Assembly: GCA_016194725.1 (NCBI GenBank)
Contig: JACQAW010000314.1
Coordinates: forward strand, 1-19,369
Origin: Deltaproteobacteria bacterium
Lineage (GTDB): Bacteria; Bdellovibrionota; UBA1018; UBA923
Length of the DNA: 19,369 bases
Direction: 5' to 3'
The notes beneath the pieces were generated by a model. It did no database searches, was not told the origin of the DNA, and saw only the letters and a program-made list of their open reading frames with translations. Positions 1 to 7,878 of the stretch are shown here, one piece after another (the stretch's first letter is position 1; the number at the start of each line of letters is the position of its first letter). A program made the translations under genes and the position numbers.

Positions 1-370
1 CCGGCGCGTGGCTGTGGTCATGGCCATGCCGATGCAGCAGATGGTGATGATGGTCGGAAACATTCAGATTCCCGCGCAGCTGATAAAGCGTCCACACGCC
101 CAGCCCCAGAAGCGCGACACCCACCAGCCGCTCGAATACCGCCGCCAGCGATGGCGAAAGCGCAAGTTTGAGCGCAAAAAGCACCGAGCCGAATATCAAA
201 AGCGAAACACCATGGCCCACAGCCCATTTGGCGCCAAACACGACGGCCTCGCGCGGGCGCGGCTTCGTCGCCACGAAAGCGCTCACGGCCGTCAGGTGGT
301 CCACTTCGAAAGCATGCGCCAGGCCAAAGGCAAAACTGCCTGCGATCAGTGTTGTTTCAAAAGCCGCCAC
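1..370 (-). CDS. NicO-family nickel/cobalt transporter, N-terminal part (truncated by window edge)
   Basis: This is an open frame of 123 codons on the minus strand running off the left edge, with no stop. It begins at a GTG at 368-370, preceded by a GGAGGA Shine-Dalgarno about nine bases upstream. Early in the protein is HAFEVDH, which fits the HX4DH metal-binding signature of nickel/cobalt permeases. It is followed by a WAVGHGVSLLIFG segment typical of the second conserved glycine-histidine helix in NicO/UreH/RcnA-type proteins. Several hydrophobic helices are visible. The last residues before the edge are rich in histidine (HHHH, HGHDHSH), a usual metal-binding loop of this family. The start lies inside the last codons of the NFACT gene (25-base overlap), so translation may be coupled to it. 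The substrate (Ni, Co or both) cannot be told from this fragment. Confidence 0.8.
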   Translation of the reverse strand, partial: MAAFETTLIAGSFAFGLAHAFEVDHLTAVSAFVATKPRPREAVVFGAKWAVGHGVSLLIFGSVLFALKLALSPSLAAVFERLVGVALLGLGVWTLYQLRGNLNVSDHHHHLLHRHGHDHSHAP

Positions 371-1726
371 AGCCGTTCTTCCTCCATCTTCAGCATCAAA
401 GTCTTGTTCTGGGTGTAAGAAACCAGAAATTTTTCATCACCGCCGCCCGGAACCCGCTTGACGTATTTTCGGAAGGTATAATCCACCTCCACTTTTTGAT
501 CGGCGGTAACCCCCGAGTAATAGCCCACCAGGGTTGCAGCGTCGAGCAGAGTTTCCAATGACGGCGATTTGCCACCAGGAAGCTGCACTACTACATGGGC
601 CCCCGGGCGCCCTTTTACGTGCAGCCACAAGTCATTGCCGCGAGCCAGACGAATAACGAGCTCTTCGTTTTCTTTATGATTGCGCCCCACCCAAATTGCC
701 ATTCCCTCTTTGGATTGAAACTTGCGAACGCCCGCGCTTTCAGAAGCCTTGCGCCACTTGCGATCGCTTTTTTTCTCGGTGCGATTTTCGGGCAGCACCT
801 CGTCCACGACAATGCCCACCGACTGAAACAGACTCTCAAGACCGGCCATGTCGCCCTGGAAACCGCGCAGCCGCGCTATGGTTCCCGTGATCTGCCTGCT
901 CTCTTCCTCGATGCCGCCAAAGCGGGCCTCGACTTCTTTTTTCGTGCGCTGCAGTTTCTTGTAGCGCGCGAACATTCGCGTCACGTTTTCGGCAACCGTG
1001 TACAGCCTCGGCCTGCAGCTGCAGGCCGTCGGCTTGCGTGCTTTCGCTGAGCGACTCCTCCATCTGTCCGCGAATTTTAATCAAACGCGTAAGTCGTGCC
1101 TGCAGCTCGGACAGCGCTCCCTGCAGCTGGGCCTGCACCAGCGCCGTGCGCCGCAGTTCCAGATAGTGCTCGTAGGCCCGCTGCATCCAGGGTCCTTCGC
1201 CCGCGAACTCGCGAAGCGAAACGCCGCTGCTGAGCCCGCCGCCGCCAGGCCTGGGCGGCAGCGACGACCGCCAGCGAATCTCGGCCCCGCCGGCCACCAG
1301 CACCCAGTTCGGACGTGACGGAATAAGCTCGATGCGAAGCTCTGTGCCGTTGGCAAACGACAATTTCACGATGCGCTCGCCCTCGGCTACCTGAGCCCGC
1401 TCAAGAATCTGACCACGGATATACGAATCCCACTCCTGCGCTGGCTGCTCCGAGCCGCTAAAAGCGCCCGCCCAGCTGGGCTTCGTGCCCTTCGCCCCAA
1501 AGGGGGAGAAGTTCGATGGAGCCACCACGTACAGGCCAGTCCAGGGCTGCTTGAGAGAGAAGACGACCATCTTGCGCGAGTTCTTGAGCCGCAGCCCCAC
1601 GTTCAGGTCGGGCACAATGCCGCGGCCCAGCGGAAAGCGCACGAGCTCGATGGCTTGCACCTCATCAGGCAGGCTGGCCGCGAGCTCCTGAGTGGCTCGC
1701 GCGATTTCTAGATAATTGAAACTCAT
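346..1726 (-). pseudogene. NFACT/RqcH (fibronectin-binding-like) family protein, disrupted by frame change and probable internal deletion
   Basis: Two minus-strand frames together make one NFACT protein. The first, from ATG 1726, encodes about 240 residues of NFACT-N domain and the start of the coiled coil (ELQARLTRLIKIRGQMEESLSES). After about position 1010 its sequence stops making family sense. The second frame, readable from about 1011 to the stop at 346, gives the rest of the coiled coil (VTRMFARYKKLQRTKKEVEARF) and the NFACT-R domain (VGRNHKENEELVIRLARGNDLWLHVKGRPGAHVVV). Characterised RqcH proteins bind the 50S subunit and add C-terminal alanine tails to stalled chains. Between the halves roughly 35-45 residues that normally precede the AENVTRMF-type stretch seem to be missing. 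In the N-domain the family Asp-Arg pair appears as Glu-Arg (AEGERIVKL). Whether this is a real pseudogene or an assembly error is undecided. The start is only 18 bp from divergent mutS2. Confidence 0.8.
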
Positions 1727-1744
1727 GTTGGTATAACCCTACAC

Positions 1745-4264
1745 ATGCAATCGCCCACTGTCCCAAAATCGTTGATTGAGCGGCAGGACGCGGAAGCGCC
1801 CGTTGACCGCTCAGGTTCCGACCGGCAGGACGCGGAAGCGCCCGTTGACCGCTCAGGTTCCGACCGGCAGGGCGCGGAAGCGCCCGTCGACCGCCCATCT
1901 CTCCATGAACGCGCGCTTGAGGCCCTGGAATGGTCGGTCATTCGCGACGCCCTGACGGCCCGCACGCGCTCGCCCCTGGGCGCTGCACTGGCATTCCGCC
2001 ATTCCCCATTCTCTAGCGTAGTTGAAAGCCAGCGTCTTCGAGAAAGAGTGATCGAGGGGCGCTTACTGACTGAGCAAAGCCCGGTCCATGGCTATGTTTC
2101 GGGCGTGGATGATGTCAGCGGGCTGCTTGAGCGCTCCGGGCGCGAGGGCGTGCTGGCACCCGCCGAACTTTGGGCCTGCGGCCACTTCATGCAGTCAGTC
2201 GGGCTACTGGGCGCAGAGCTGCGCGCACGCGCAGGGATAGCTCCGAGCTGGGCTCGTGACTTCGGGCCGGCGCCCAACGTGCCGCCGGTTTGCGAACGCA
2301 TCACCCGTTCCGTGTCGGGGGAGGGGGTGATTCTGGACAGCGCGTCTTCGGAACTCGCGCGCCTTCGGCGCACGAGAGCCGAAAAACGGTTGGATTTTGA
2401 AAGCAGCCTGACCTCGCGAATCAAGGAGTGGGATTCCAAGGGGCTGCTCCAAGACAAGTTCTACGACCAGATCGACGGGCGTTATGTAGTGCCTGTTAAA
2501 ATAGAACAGCAGTCGAAAATCACCGGCACCTTGGTCAGCCGCAGCAACACGGGCCAGTCGGTATTCATCGAGCCCGCCGAGCTTACCGTTTCCAATAATG
2601 CGCTCAAGGAATTCGACCTGGCCATTCGCGCCGAGGAGTATCGCATTCTGCGCGAGCTGAGCGTGCAGGTGGGCGCGGTGGCCCCCGCGTTTGCGCCGTG
2701 GCTTGCGGTGGTGGCGGAACTTGATCTGGCGCTGGCCGCGGCCGATCTGGCCAAAGCGTGGGATTTGCAAATTCCCGAAATGCTTGCCAGCGACGGCGAG
2801 CTCAGGCTGCTCGAGGCTTTTCATCCGGGACTGCGCCTGCGCGACGTCGACATAGTGAAAAATTCCTTTACGATTCCCGCGGGCGGCTACGGCATGCTGA
2901 TCTCGGGCCCCAACACCGGCGGCAAGACCGTGCTGCTCAAAGCCGCGGCTCTGGCCAGCTGCATGGCGCGCGCGGGTTTGCTCGTGCCCGCGGGCAAAGG
3001 CTCAAAGCTTCCGCACTATGCCGACGTGCTGGCGTTCATCGGCGACGAGCAGAACCTGGCCGCCGGCCTATCCAGCTTCAGCGCGCAGATCATGGACATG
3101 CGCGCGGTGCTCGAGGAAAACCGCAAGCCGCTGCTGATCGTCATCGATGAAATTCTTTCGAGCACCGACCCCGAAGAGGCCTCGGCACTGGCTCAGGCGT
3201 TAATTGAAGAGATGGTCAGCCGCGGCCATCACGTGGTGGTGACCAGCCATTTCAGCGAGCTGTCGCTACGCTGCAAAGCCAATCCGCGCATCGCGGTGGC
3301 GGCCATGGAATTTGACGGTGGCCGGCCCACCTATCGGCTGCGGCCCGACGAGCTGGGCTCGAGCCACGCCCTTGAGGTTGCCGAACGCCTGGGTTTTCCG
3401 GCGCGCTTGCTGACGCGTGCGCGCGAGCTGATGTCGACGGTCAAGCTGGATTACGAAAAAGCGCAGGCCGAGCTGAAACGCAAAGAACTTGAGCTGGAGC
3501 TCGAGGTCGAGCGCACGCGTTCGGCCATGGAGCGTGAAAAAGAGCGCTACAAAACCGAGCTGCGCGAAAAACTCGCGGGCTTCATGGCGCAGGCCCAGGC
3601 TTCAGTGGACGAAACTGTCAAAACGCTTACGACTCGAATTGCCACCTATGCCCGGCAGGGAATAGGCATGGGCGGCACCAGCTCGGGCACCAAGGCCACG
3701 GCGCGCGTGGAAGCCGCCGCCAAGGACGCGTTGCGAGGCTTGGAAAGCTCGTCAACCACCGTACAGCGCGAGCTGGGCGCCCACATCAACGACGGCGCCG
3801 CAATTCCCATTTCTCCGGGCGCGCTGGTAAAAATCAAATCCATGGCCAGCGTGCGTGGCACCGTACTGGAGCTGCATGGCGTGGGCGCCGCGCAAACAGC
3901 GACCATCCAGGTTGGAAATTTTCGTTTCGAAAAGCCAAGTGATGACCTGGAAGTGTTGGAAAAACCCAAGGCCAAGCTTGCCACCAACTACTACGTTGGC
4001 ATGATCGATGCCAGCTCGGGGCCCGTGGCTCGCAAGCTGGACGTGCGCGGCAAACGCTATGATGAAGCACTGGCCGAATGCGAACATTACATCGACCAGG
4101 CGTTTCGCAGCGGCGCTGCCCAGGTGACCGTGGTCACTGGCCACGGAACCGGAGCACTCAAAAAAGGCCTCAAGACCCTGCTCTCGGGCCTTCCCTACGT
4201 ACGTGAATTTAAACCGGAACGTGAAGGCGACGACGGCGCGACCCTGATCGAATTTGAACGTTGA
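1745..4264 (+). CDS. mutS2: Endonuclease MutS2 (MutS-family ATPase with Smr domain)
   Basis: The 839-residue protein has the full MutS2 architecture. There is a helical core/clamp region, then an ABC-type ATPase with Walker A GPNTGGKT near residue 388 and Walker B LLIVIDEI near 462. A long charged coiled coil follows (about 560-630), then a small basic beta region (IPISPGALVKIKSM), and a C-terminal Smr domain (about 764-835) with LDVRGKRYDEA and TGHGTG. In Bacillus subtilis MutS2 detects collided ribosomes and splits them; in other species it has been linked to suppressing recombination. It is longer than the usual ~780 residues because its first ~50 residues are a repeat-coded extension (RQDAEAPVDRSGSD units). 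The recognisable family start is near LHERALEALEW. No in-frame ATG or GTG lies closer, so ATG 1745 (or TTG 1772) is retained. It is divergent from NFACT with 18 bp between start codons. Confidence 0.93.
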   Translation: MQSPTVPKSLIERQDAEAPVDRSGSDRQDAEAPVDRSGSDRQGAEAPVDRPSLHERALEALEWSVIRDALTARTRSPLGAALAFRHSPFSSVVESQRLRERVIEGRLLTEQSPVHGYVSGVDDVSGLLERSGREGVLAPAELWACGHFMQSVGLLGAELRARAGIAPSWARDFGPAPNVPPVCERITRSVSGEGVILDSASSELARLRRTRAEKRLDFESSLTSRIKEWDSKGLLQDKFYDQIDGRYVVPVKIEQQSKITGTLVSRSNTGQSVFIEPAELTVSNNALKEFDLAIRAEEYRILRELSVQVGAVAPAFAPWLAVVAELDLALAAADLAKAWDLQIPEMLASDGELRLLEAFHPGLRLRDVDIVKNSFTIPAGGYGMLISGPNTGGKTVLLKAAALASCMARAGLLVPAGKGSKLPHYADVLAFIGDEQNLAAGLSSFSAQIMDMRAVLEENRKPLLIVIDEILSSTDPEEASALAQALIEEMVSRGHHVVVTSHFSELSLRCKANPRIAVAAMEFDGGRPTYRLRPDELGSSHALEVAERLGFPARLLTRARELMSTVKLDYEKAQAELKRKELELELEVERTRSAMEREKERYKTELREKLAGFMAQAQASVDETVKTLTTRIATYARQGIGMGGTSSGTKATARVEAAAKDALRGLESSSTTVQRELGAHINDGAAIPISPGALVKIKSMASVRGTVLELHGVGAAQTATIQVGNFRFEKPSDDLEVLEKPKAKLATNYYVGMIDASSGPVARKLDVRGKRYDEALAECEHYIDQAFRSGAAQVTVVTGHGTGALKKGLKTLLSGLPYVREFKPEREGDDGATLIEFER
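1781..1898 (+). repeat. 42-bp tandem direct repeat, ~2.8 copies, inside the 5' end of mutS2
   Basis: Units begin at 1781, 1823 and 1865, each starting CGGCAGG(A/G)CGCGGAAGCG. The first two are identical over the full 42 bases; the third carries single-base changes and breaks off. The unit length is divisible by three and codes a 14-residue repeat in mutS2 without stops. It could be a recently expanded minisatellite. It also occupies the place where divergent promoters for mutS2 and NFACT would otherwise be expected. Confidence 0.95.
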
Positions 4265-4370
4265 TAATTGAACAGAATACATCAACTACTGGGGCAACCC
4301 GGTTCGCGACTTTCTTTTCTAGGCGTCTACTTTCACCGGCTTTCACGGACATTTCGGTGTGGCAGCGCAA

Positions 4371-4388
4371 TATGGCGCCACGTTTGCA
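4371..4388 (+). promoter_or_regulatory. Possible sigma-54 (-24/-12) promoter for the 4405 lipoprotein
   Basis: TGGCGC, five bases, then TTGCA places GG (4374-4375) and GC (4386-4387) ten bases apart, as sigma-54 needs. One base departs from the TGGCAC core. The predicted transcript start near 4399 leaves only about six leader bases before ATG 4405, so this is weaker evidence than the two similar motifs farther right. Confidence 0.35.
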
Positions 4389-4404
4389 TTTGCAGCTGGC
4401 TCGT

Positions 4405-5106
4405 ATGAAACAGCAAATACGAAAAATCCTGATCCAATTCACCCTGGTTTTTTCCGTCAGCGTTCTGGTAGTGGCGTGCGGAAAGTCGAAATCCAAGGAG
4501 GTCAGGCTTGGAGCCTACGGCGCGAATCCCGAGCGAACTTATTACGAAGTGCAGTGTGTGACCCAGCCGCCACCGGCGGCCCCAAGCGGCGCCAGCGCCA
4601 TTGACCCGGGTACGATTCCCCTGCCAACCCCACTTCCTTCCTTTACGGTTCCCATCGAGGTGCAGTCCTGCGACGGCCTGGGCGGCGAGCCACCGCACTT
4701 CTACGGACGCACGATGCCAGGCCTGGTCGCCGTAGCGGATTGCAACGCGAAGATCGTGCGATTTCGATCACGCGACTGGCAGGTGGGCGAAGCCTCATCC
4801 ATCGGGCCCAACGGCGAATTTGATTTGAATGTGATGTACATCACGCGCCTGACCGCCGATATCGAAGGAAACGCGAACTGCTGGACCCGCCTGCAGGGGC
4901 ACGTGACGGGACATGCTACCTGTCCGGGCGACCCCAACGCGGCTCATCTGGATTTTCACGTGAGCTGGAAATTCGATACGACGCCGCCCGAGATCATGGA
5001 GACGCCCCCAGCCGGGCTGGCCGATCTGCGCAATGGCAAGAACTGCAAAATTCTTCCCTCGAACTGCACTTTCACCAATACGGCGGCAGTAGGTTGCGGC
5101 GGCTGA
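4405..5106 (+). CDS. Putative lipoprotein of unknown function
   Basis: From ATG 4405 the 233-residue product starts with a textbook lipoprotein signal: basic MKQQIRK, a hydrophobic stretch, then the lipobox VVAC with the acylated cysteine near residue 24. The frame is open back to 4261, but the upstream residues do not look like a signal, so 4405 is chosen. No good Shine-Dalgarno is seen. The mature part is rich in proline, glycine and cysteine (paired cysteines in VQCV, VQSCDG, ADCN, ANCW, ATCPG and the tail KNCKILPSNC), suggesting a disulfide-stabilised extracytoplasmic fold. No family is recognised. It follows mutS2 by 140 bp in the same direction and is convergent, seven bases apart, with the next gene. 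A possible sigma-54 site lies just upstream. Confidence 0.75.
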   Translation: MKQQIRKILIQFTLVFSVSVLVVACGKSKSKEVRLGAYGANPERTYYEVQCVTQPPPAAPSGASAIDPGTIPLPTPLPSFTVPIEVQSCDGLGGEPPHFYGRTMPGLVAVADCNAKIVRFRSRDWQVGEASSIGPNGEFDLNVMYITRLTADIEGNANCWTRLQGHVTGHATCPGDPNAAHLDFHVSWKFDTTPPEIMETPPAGLADLRNGKNCKILPSNCTFTNTAAVGCGG

Positions 5107-5113
5107 CGGACGG

Positions 5114-5452
5114 CTAAAGCGTTGTTGGCATCTCTTGTGTAAAGTCGCCCGCGCTGTTGCGGCAGGCACGCGATAGCATAAGCAGCTTTTGCGCCAAATC
5201 TTCGAGTGCCGCCTCTTCGTCGTAGCTAGCAACAGCCGCGGCATTCGGATCAGAATAACCCGGCTCAAACCACGTGCGATAGTCGCCGTGAGAAAGAATG
5301 CGGGAACGGGCAGCCTGGGCATTTTGAAAGCCCGAATACTGCTCGTTGAAAGTCTGGCGCAAGGAATCGAGCTCGCGGCAAAGGGAAGCAGCGGAGGCTT
5401 GGGCCCTTGGTGCGGCCAGGGTGATGAATAGGGTGGTGAGGAACAGGCGCAT
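5114..5452 (-). CDS. Small secreted protein of unknown function
   Basis: This 112-residue protein begins with a Sec-type signal peptide (MRLFLTTLFITLAAPRAQASA, probable cleavage after ASA). AGGA lies just before ATG 5452. The mature region is mainly helical and polar (SLCRELDSLRQTFNEQYSGFQNAQAARSRILSHGDYRTWF), with two cysteines (LCREL and SRACRNS) that could pair. No known domain is recognised. It stands alone between the convergent lipoprotein gene and the 3' end of the citrate synthase gene. It is supported by the signal peptide and an unbroken frame, not by homology. Confidence 0.65.
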   Translation of the reverse strand: MRLFLTTLFITLAAPRAQASAASLCRELDSLRQTFNEQYSGFQNAQAARSRILSHGDYRTWFEPGYSDPNAAAVASYDEEAALEDLAQKLLMLSRACRNSAGDFTQEMPTTL

Positions 5453-5553
5453 TTTCCTGGTGGCTCCCGTGGATTTATTTTAGCGGGATGTAGGCTCCGC
5501 GGACAGAGGGAAGAATTTACCGGGGGACAGTTTGGAGTTTGGAGACAGTAGCC

Positions 5554-6696
5554 TCAGCGTTTATCGACCGGAGCCCATTTTTGGTCAAGCTTGCCCGTAT
5601 ACCGTCCCCGAGGCCGATAAATACGGTTGTTCGTGTACTGCTCAAGAATATGCGCAATCCACCCACTCACGCGGCTAACCGCGAAGATCGGCGTATAAAG
5701 ATCGATCGGAATGCCCATCGTGTAATAAACGGTAGCCGAGTAAAAATCGACGTTCGGCATCAAACCCTTTTTCTCCTGCATGATGTCGTCGATATTCGCC
5801 GACATCTCGTAGAAGTGGTGCATGCCGCCCTTTGCCGTCAGACGGTCGCTCATCTTGCGCAGGATGCGCGCGCGGGGGTCGCCATGCTTGTACACGCGGT
5901 GTCCGATTCCCATCACCTTCTCTTTGGCGTTGAGCGCATCTTCGATGAACTTTTTGGATTGCTCAACCGTTCCGATGCGCACGAGCATTTTCATGACCTG
6001 CTCGTTGGCGCCACCATGCAGCGGCCCCTTGAGCGTACCGATGGCCGAGGTGATCGCCGAGTGCATGTCAGACAGGCTCGACGTCGTCACGCGGGCCGAA
6101 AAAGCCGAGCAGTTCAGCTCGTGATCGGCGTGCAGAATCAGGCACGTGTCGAAATCTTTCGCGAGCTCGTCGGTCGGCCGCTCGCCCTTCATCATATACA
6201 AAAAGTTCCAGGCAATGCCCTTGGTCGGGTCGGGCTTGATGACGTCCTTGCCTTCGCGAATGCGATGAAAGCCCGCGACAATCGCACCCATTACGCCGGT
6301 CAGCCGCATTGCTTTGCGATGATTCGCATCGGCGTCGATGTCCCGCGAATCCGCATCCTGCATCGAAAGGCTCGAAACAACGGTTCGCAGATAATCCATC
6401 GGCACCGCGGTTTTTGCGGGCAGCGCTTTCATTAAAGCGATGGTTTCACTGGAGAGAGTCATGTTCGCGACCAGTTCGGTGCGAAGTTTCGCAAGCTGAT
6501 CGGCCGGCGGAAGTCGGTCGTTCCAGAGCAGGAACACAACCTCTTCAAAGGTCGAATGATCGGTGAGATCTTCGATCGTGTAGCCGCGGTAAGTCAAAGT
6601 CGCGTCCAAAATGGAGCTGATCTTCGTAGTGCAGGACACGATGCCCTCGAGTCCTTTATCTACCGCCCCGTCGTATTCCTTAACCGGATCCGCCAT
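5554..6696 (-). CDS. gltA: Citrate synthase (short, dimeric-type)
   Basis: This enzyme condenses acetyl-CoA with oxaloacetate to give citrate, the entry step of the TCA cycle, in the cytoplasm. The 380-residue protein carries the family motifs: HADHELNCSAF (about 189-199), GPLHGGANE with catalytic His near 227, GIGHRVYKHGDPRA with His near 266, and NVDFYSA with catalytic Asp near 317, plus an arginine-rich end (NRIYRPRGRY). The length fits the short Gram-positive/archaeal-type class. A 2-methylcitrate synthase role cannot be excluded from sequence alone, since the two share these motifs. ATG 6696 is chosen over the longer frame because an AGAGG Shine-Dalgarno (6705-6709) sits eight bases upstream and MADPVKEYDGAVDKGLEGIV matches typical starts. 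A strong-looking promoter precedes it. Confidence 0.93.
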   Translation of the reverse strand: MADPVKEYDGAVDKGLEGIVSCTTKISSILDATLTYRGYTIEDLTDHSTFEEVVFLLWNDRLPPADQLAKLRTELVANMTLSSETIALMKALPAKTAVPMDYLRTVVSSLSMQDADSRDIDADANHRKAMRLTGVMGAIVAGFHRIREGKDVIKPDPTKGIAWNFLYMMKGERPTDELAKDFDTCLILHADHELNCSAFSARVTTSSLSDMHSAITSAIGTLKGPLHGGANEQVMKMLVRIGTVEQSKKFIEDALNAKEKVMGIGHRVYKHGDPRARILRKMSDRLTAKGGMHHFYEMSANIDDIMQEKKGLMPNVDFYSATVYYTMGIPIDLYTPIFAVSRVSGWIAHILEQYTNNRIYRPRGRYTGKLDQKWAPVDKR

Positions 6697-6721
6697 GTGA
6701 GTAACCTCTCTATTTCCTTCA

Positions 6722-6750
6722 AAGTTATGAGTGGCACCGGCTCTTGTCAA
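6722..6750 (-). promoter_or_regulatory. Sigma-70-type promoter for citrate synthase
   Basis: On the minus strand there is a perfect -35 TTGACA (6745-6750), a 17-base spacer, and a -10 TAACTT (6722-6727). The predicted transcript start near 6715 leaves a leader of about 19 bases containing the AGAGG ribosome-binding site. Confidence 0.6.
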
Positions 6751-6829
6751 TTGGAAGAATGGGGTGGAACGGCATAGGAAGAAATGTGCTCTAGCCAGCC
6801 GAACTCAAAGCGACTACTGTGAACGAACC

Positions 6830-7804
6830 ATGGGCTCGACCTTACCGCAGCAGCTTCCGGAGTTACCCTGGATTGCGTCTGTAAGCCGCCGCAAAAAAGT
6901 GTCCTGGCGCCGATTCGCGGCAGCCGTGGTGATCGTCATTGCCCTTCATCTTTTCTTCATCTTCTTTGTTGCACCGTACCTTGAGCTGGGCAGCACTCCG
7001 CCGGCGCGCACCGAGGTGACTCAGATTTCGCCTGAAAAGCTGGCTCAGCTGAAGCAGAAAATACTGAAGAACGAGCAGCTCAACCCCATGCTGCCCCAGG
7101 AAATGCGCGAGGACTTCAAGACCAAAGAAGCTTCCAAAGACGCCAAGTTGATGAGCAAATTCAATCAGACCGTGCCCAAAGAGAAGTTTGCGGGCCTGCA
7201 AAATGACGCGCCACTCGATGGCAGCGGCGGAGGTGGCGGCAAACCCAAGCAGGAGCCCCAGAAAAAACTCGACCTGTCCAAACTTGGCCTTGGAACCAAG
7301 CTGCCAAAGCTGCAGCCGGAGCAGCAAAACAGCGCGCCCGTGGGCCCCGAAGGTCCAAAGACCCCCTATCGCCCTCGGGGAATCGACAAGAACAGCCTTG
7401 AAAACGAAAATCTGCTCAACGCGGCCGAGAGCAAATACTTTTCCTTTTTTCTGCGGCTCGAAGAGCCCATCATTCGAAACTGGTTCTTTCTGCTGCGAAG
7501 AAACGCGCCCGAAATTCATTCCGAAATGGCCAGCCACCGCGTTCAGGCTGGCACTGACCTGCCCATCACGATCGAGTTCGTGCTCGATCGCCAGGGAAAT
7601 TTTCACACTATCGAAATCATCGAAAGCTCAACCATTCCCGCACTCGACATGGCCACCCGCGATTCCGTGCGCAAGCTGGGCTCGCTGCCCAATCCGCCGC
7701 CGGATTTATTCGACGGCGGACAGTATTATACGCGACGGCTTAGGTTCATGGTGCATGTCTCGGAAGCGCCGATCAGCGATTCTCGGCCTGACTTGAGTTG
7801 GTAA
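6830..7804 (+). CDS. TonB-family energy-transducing protein
   Basis: The 324-residue protein has a short basic cytoplasmic N-terminus and one transmembrane helix (about residues 26-48, AAAVVIVIALHLFFIFFVAP). A long periplasmic charged linker rich in Lys, Gln and Pro follows, with a glycine run (GSGGGGGKP). It ends in a TonB-C-like domain, recognisable in LPITIEFVLDRQGNFHTIEIIESSTIPALDMATRDSVRKLG. TonB proteins pass proton-motive force from ExbBD to outer-membrane transporters; related proteins also serve motility machines in myxobacteria. No ExbB, ExbD or receptor gene is in view, so its partner is unknown. ATG 6830 is chosen because the frame upstream lacks TonB character. It is divergent from citrate synthase. 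Confidence 0.75.
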   Translation: MGSTLPQQLPELPWIASVSRRKKVSWRRFAAAVVIVIALHLFFIFFVAPYLELGSTPPARTEVTQISPEKLAQLKQKILKNEQLNPMLPQEMREDFKTKEASKDAKLMSKFNQTVPKEKFAGLQNDAPLDGSGGGGGKPKQEPQKKLDLSKLGLGTKLPKLQPEQQNSAPVGPEGPKTPYRPRGIDKNSLENENLLNAAESKYFSFFLRLEEPIIRNWFFLLRRNAPEIHSEMASHRVQAGTDLPITIEFVLDRQGNFHTIEIIESSTIPALDMATRDSVRKLGSLPNPPPDLFDGGQYYTRRLRFMVHVSEAPISDSRPDLSW

Positions 7805-7878
7805 ATAAAAAGAGGCATGGCTGCCCAGATCACAGATTCAGACCGGAGTTTTCATGCCCATGACTCATGCCTCGCCGG

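Noticed and set aside
5539..6435. 298-codon open frame on the plus strand
   Set aside because: It is antisense to the well-supported citrate synthase gene and has no family-like sequence; long shadows are common in GC-rich genes.
7812..7873. Inverted repeat GAGGCATG/CATGCCTC between the TonB-like gene and its convergent neighbour as a terminator
   Set aside because: Only eight pairs with a 46-base loop and no T-run on either strand.
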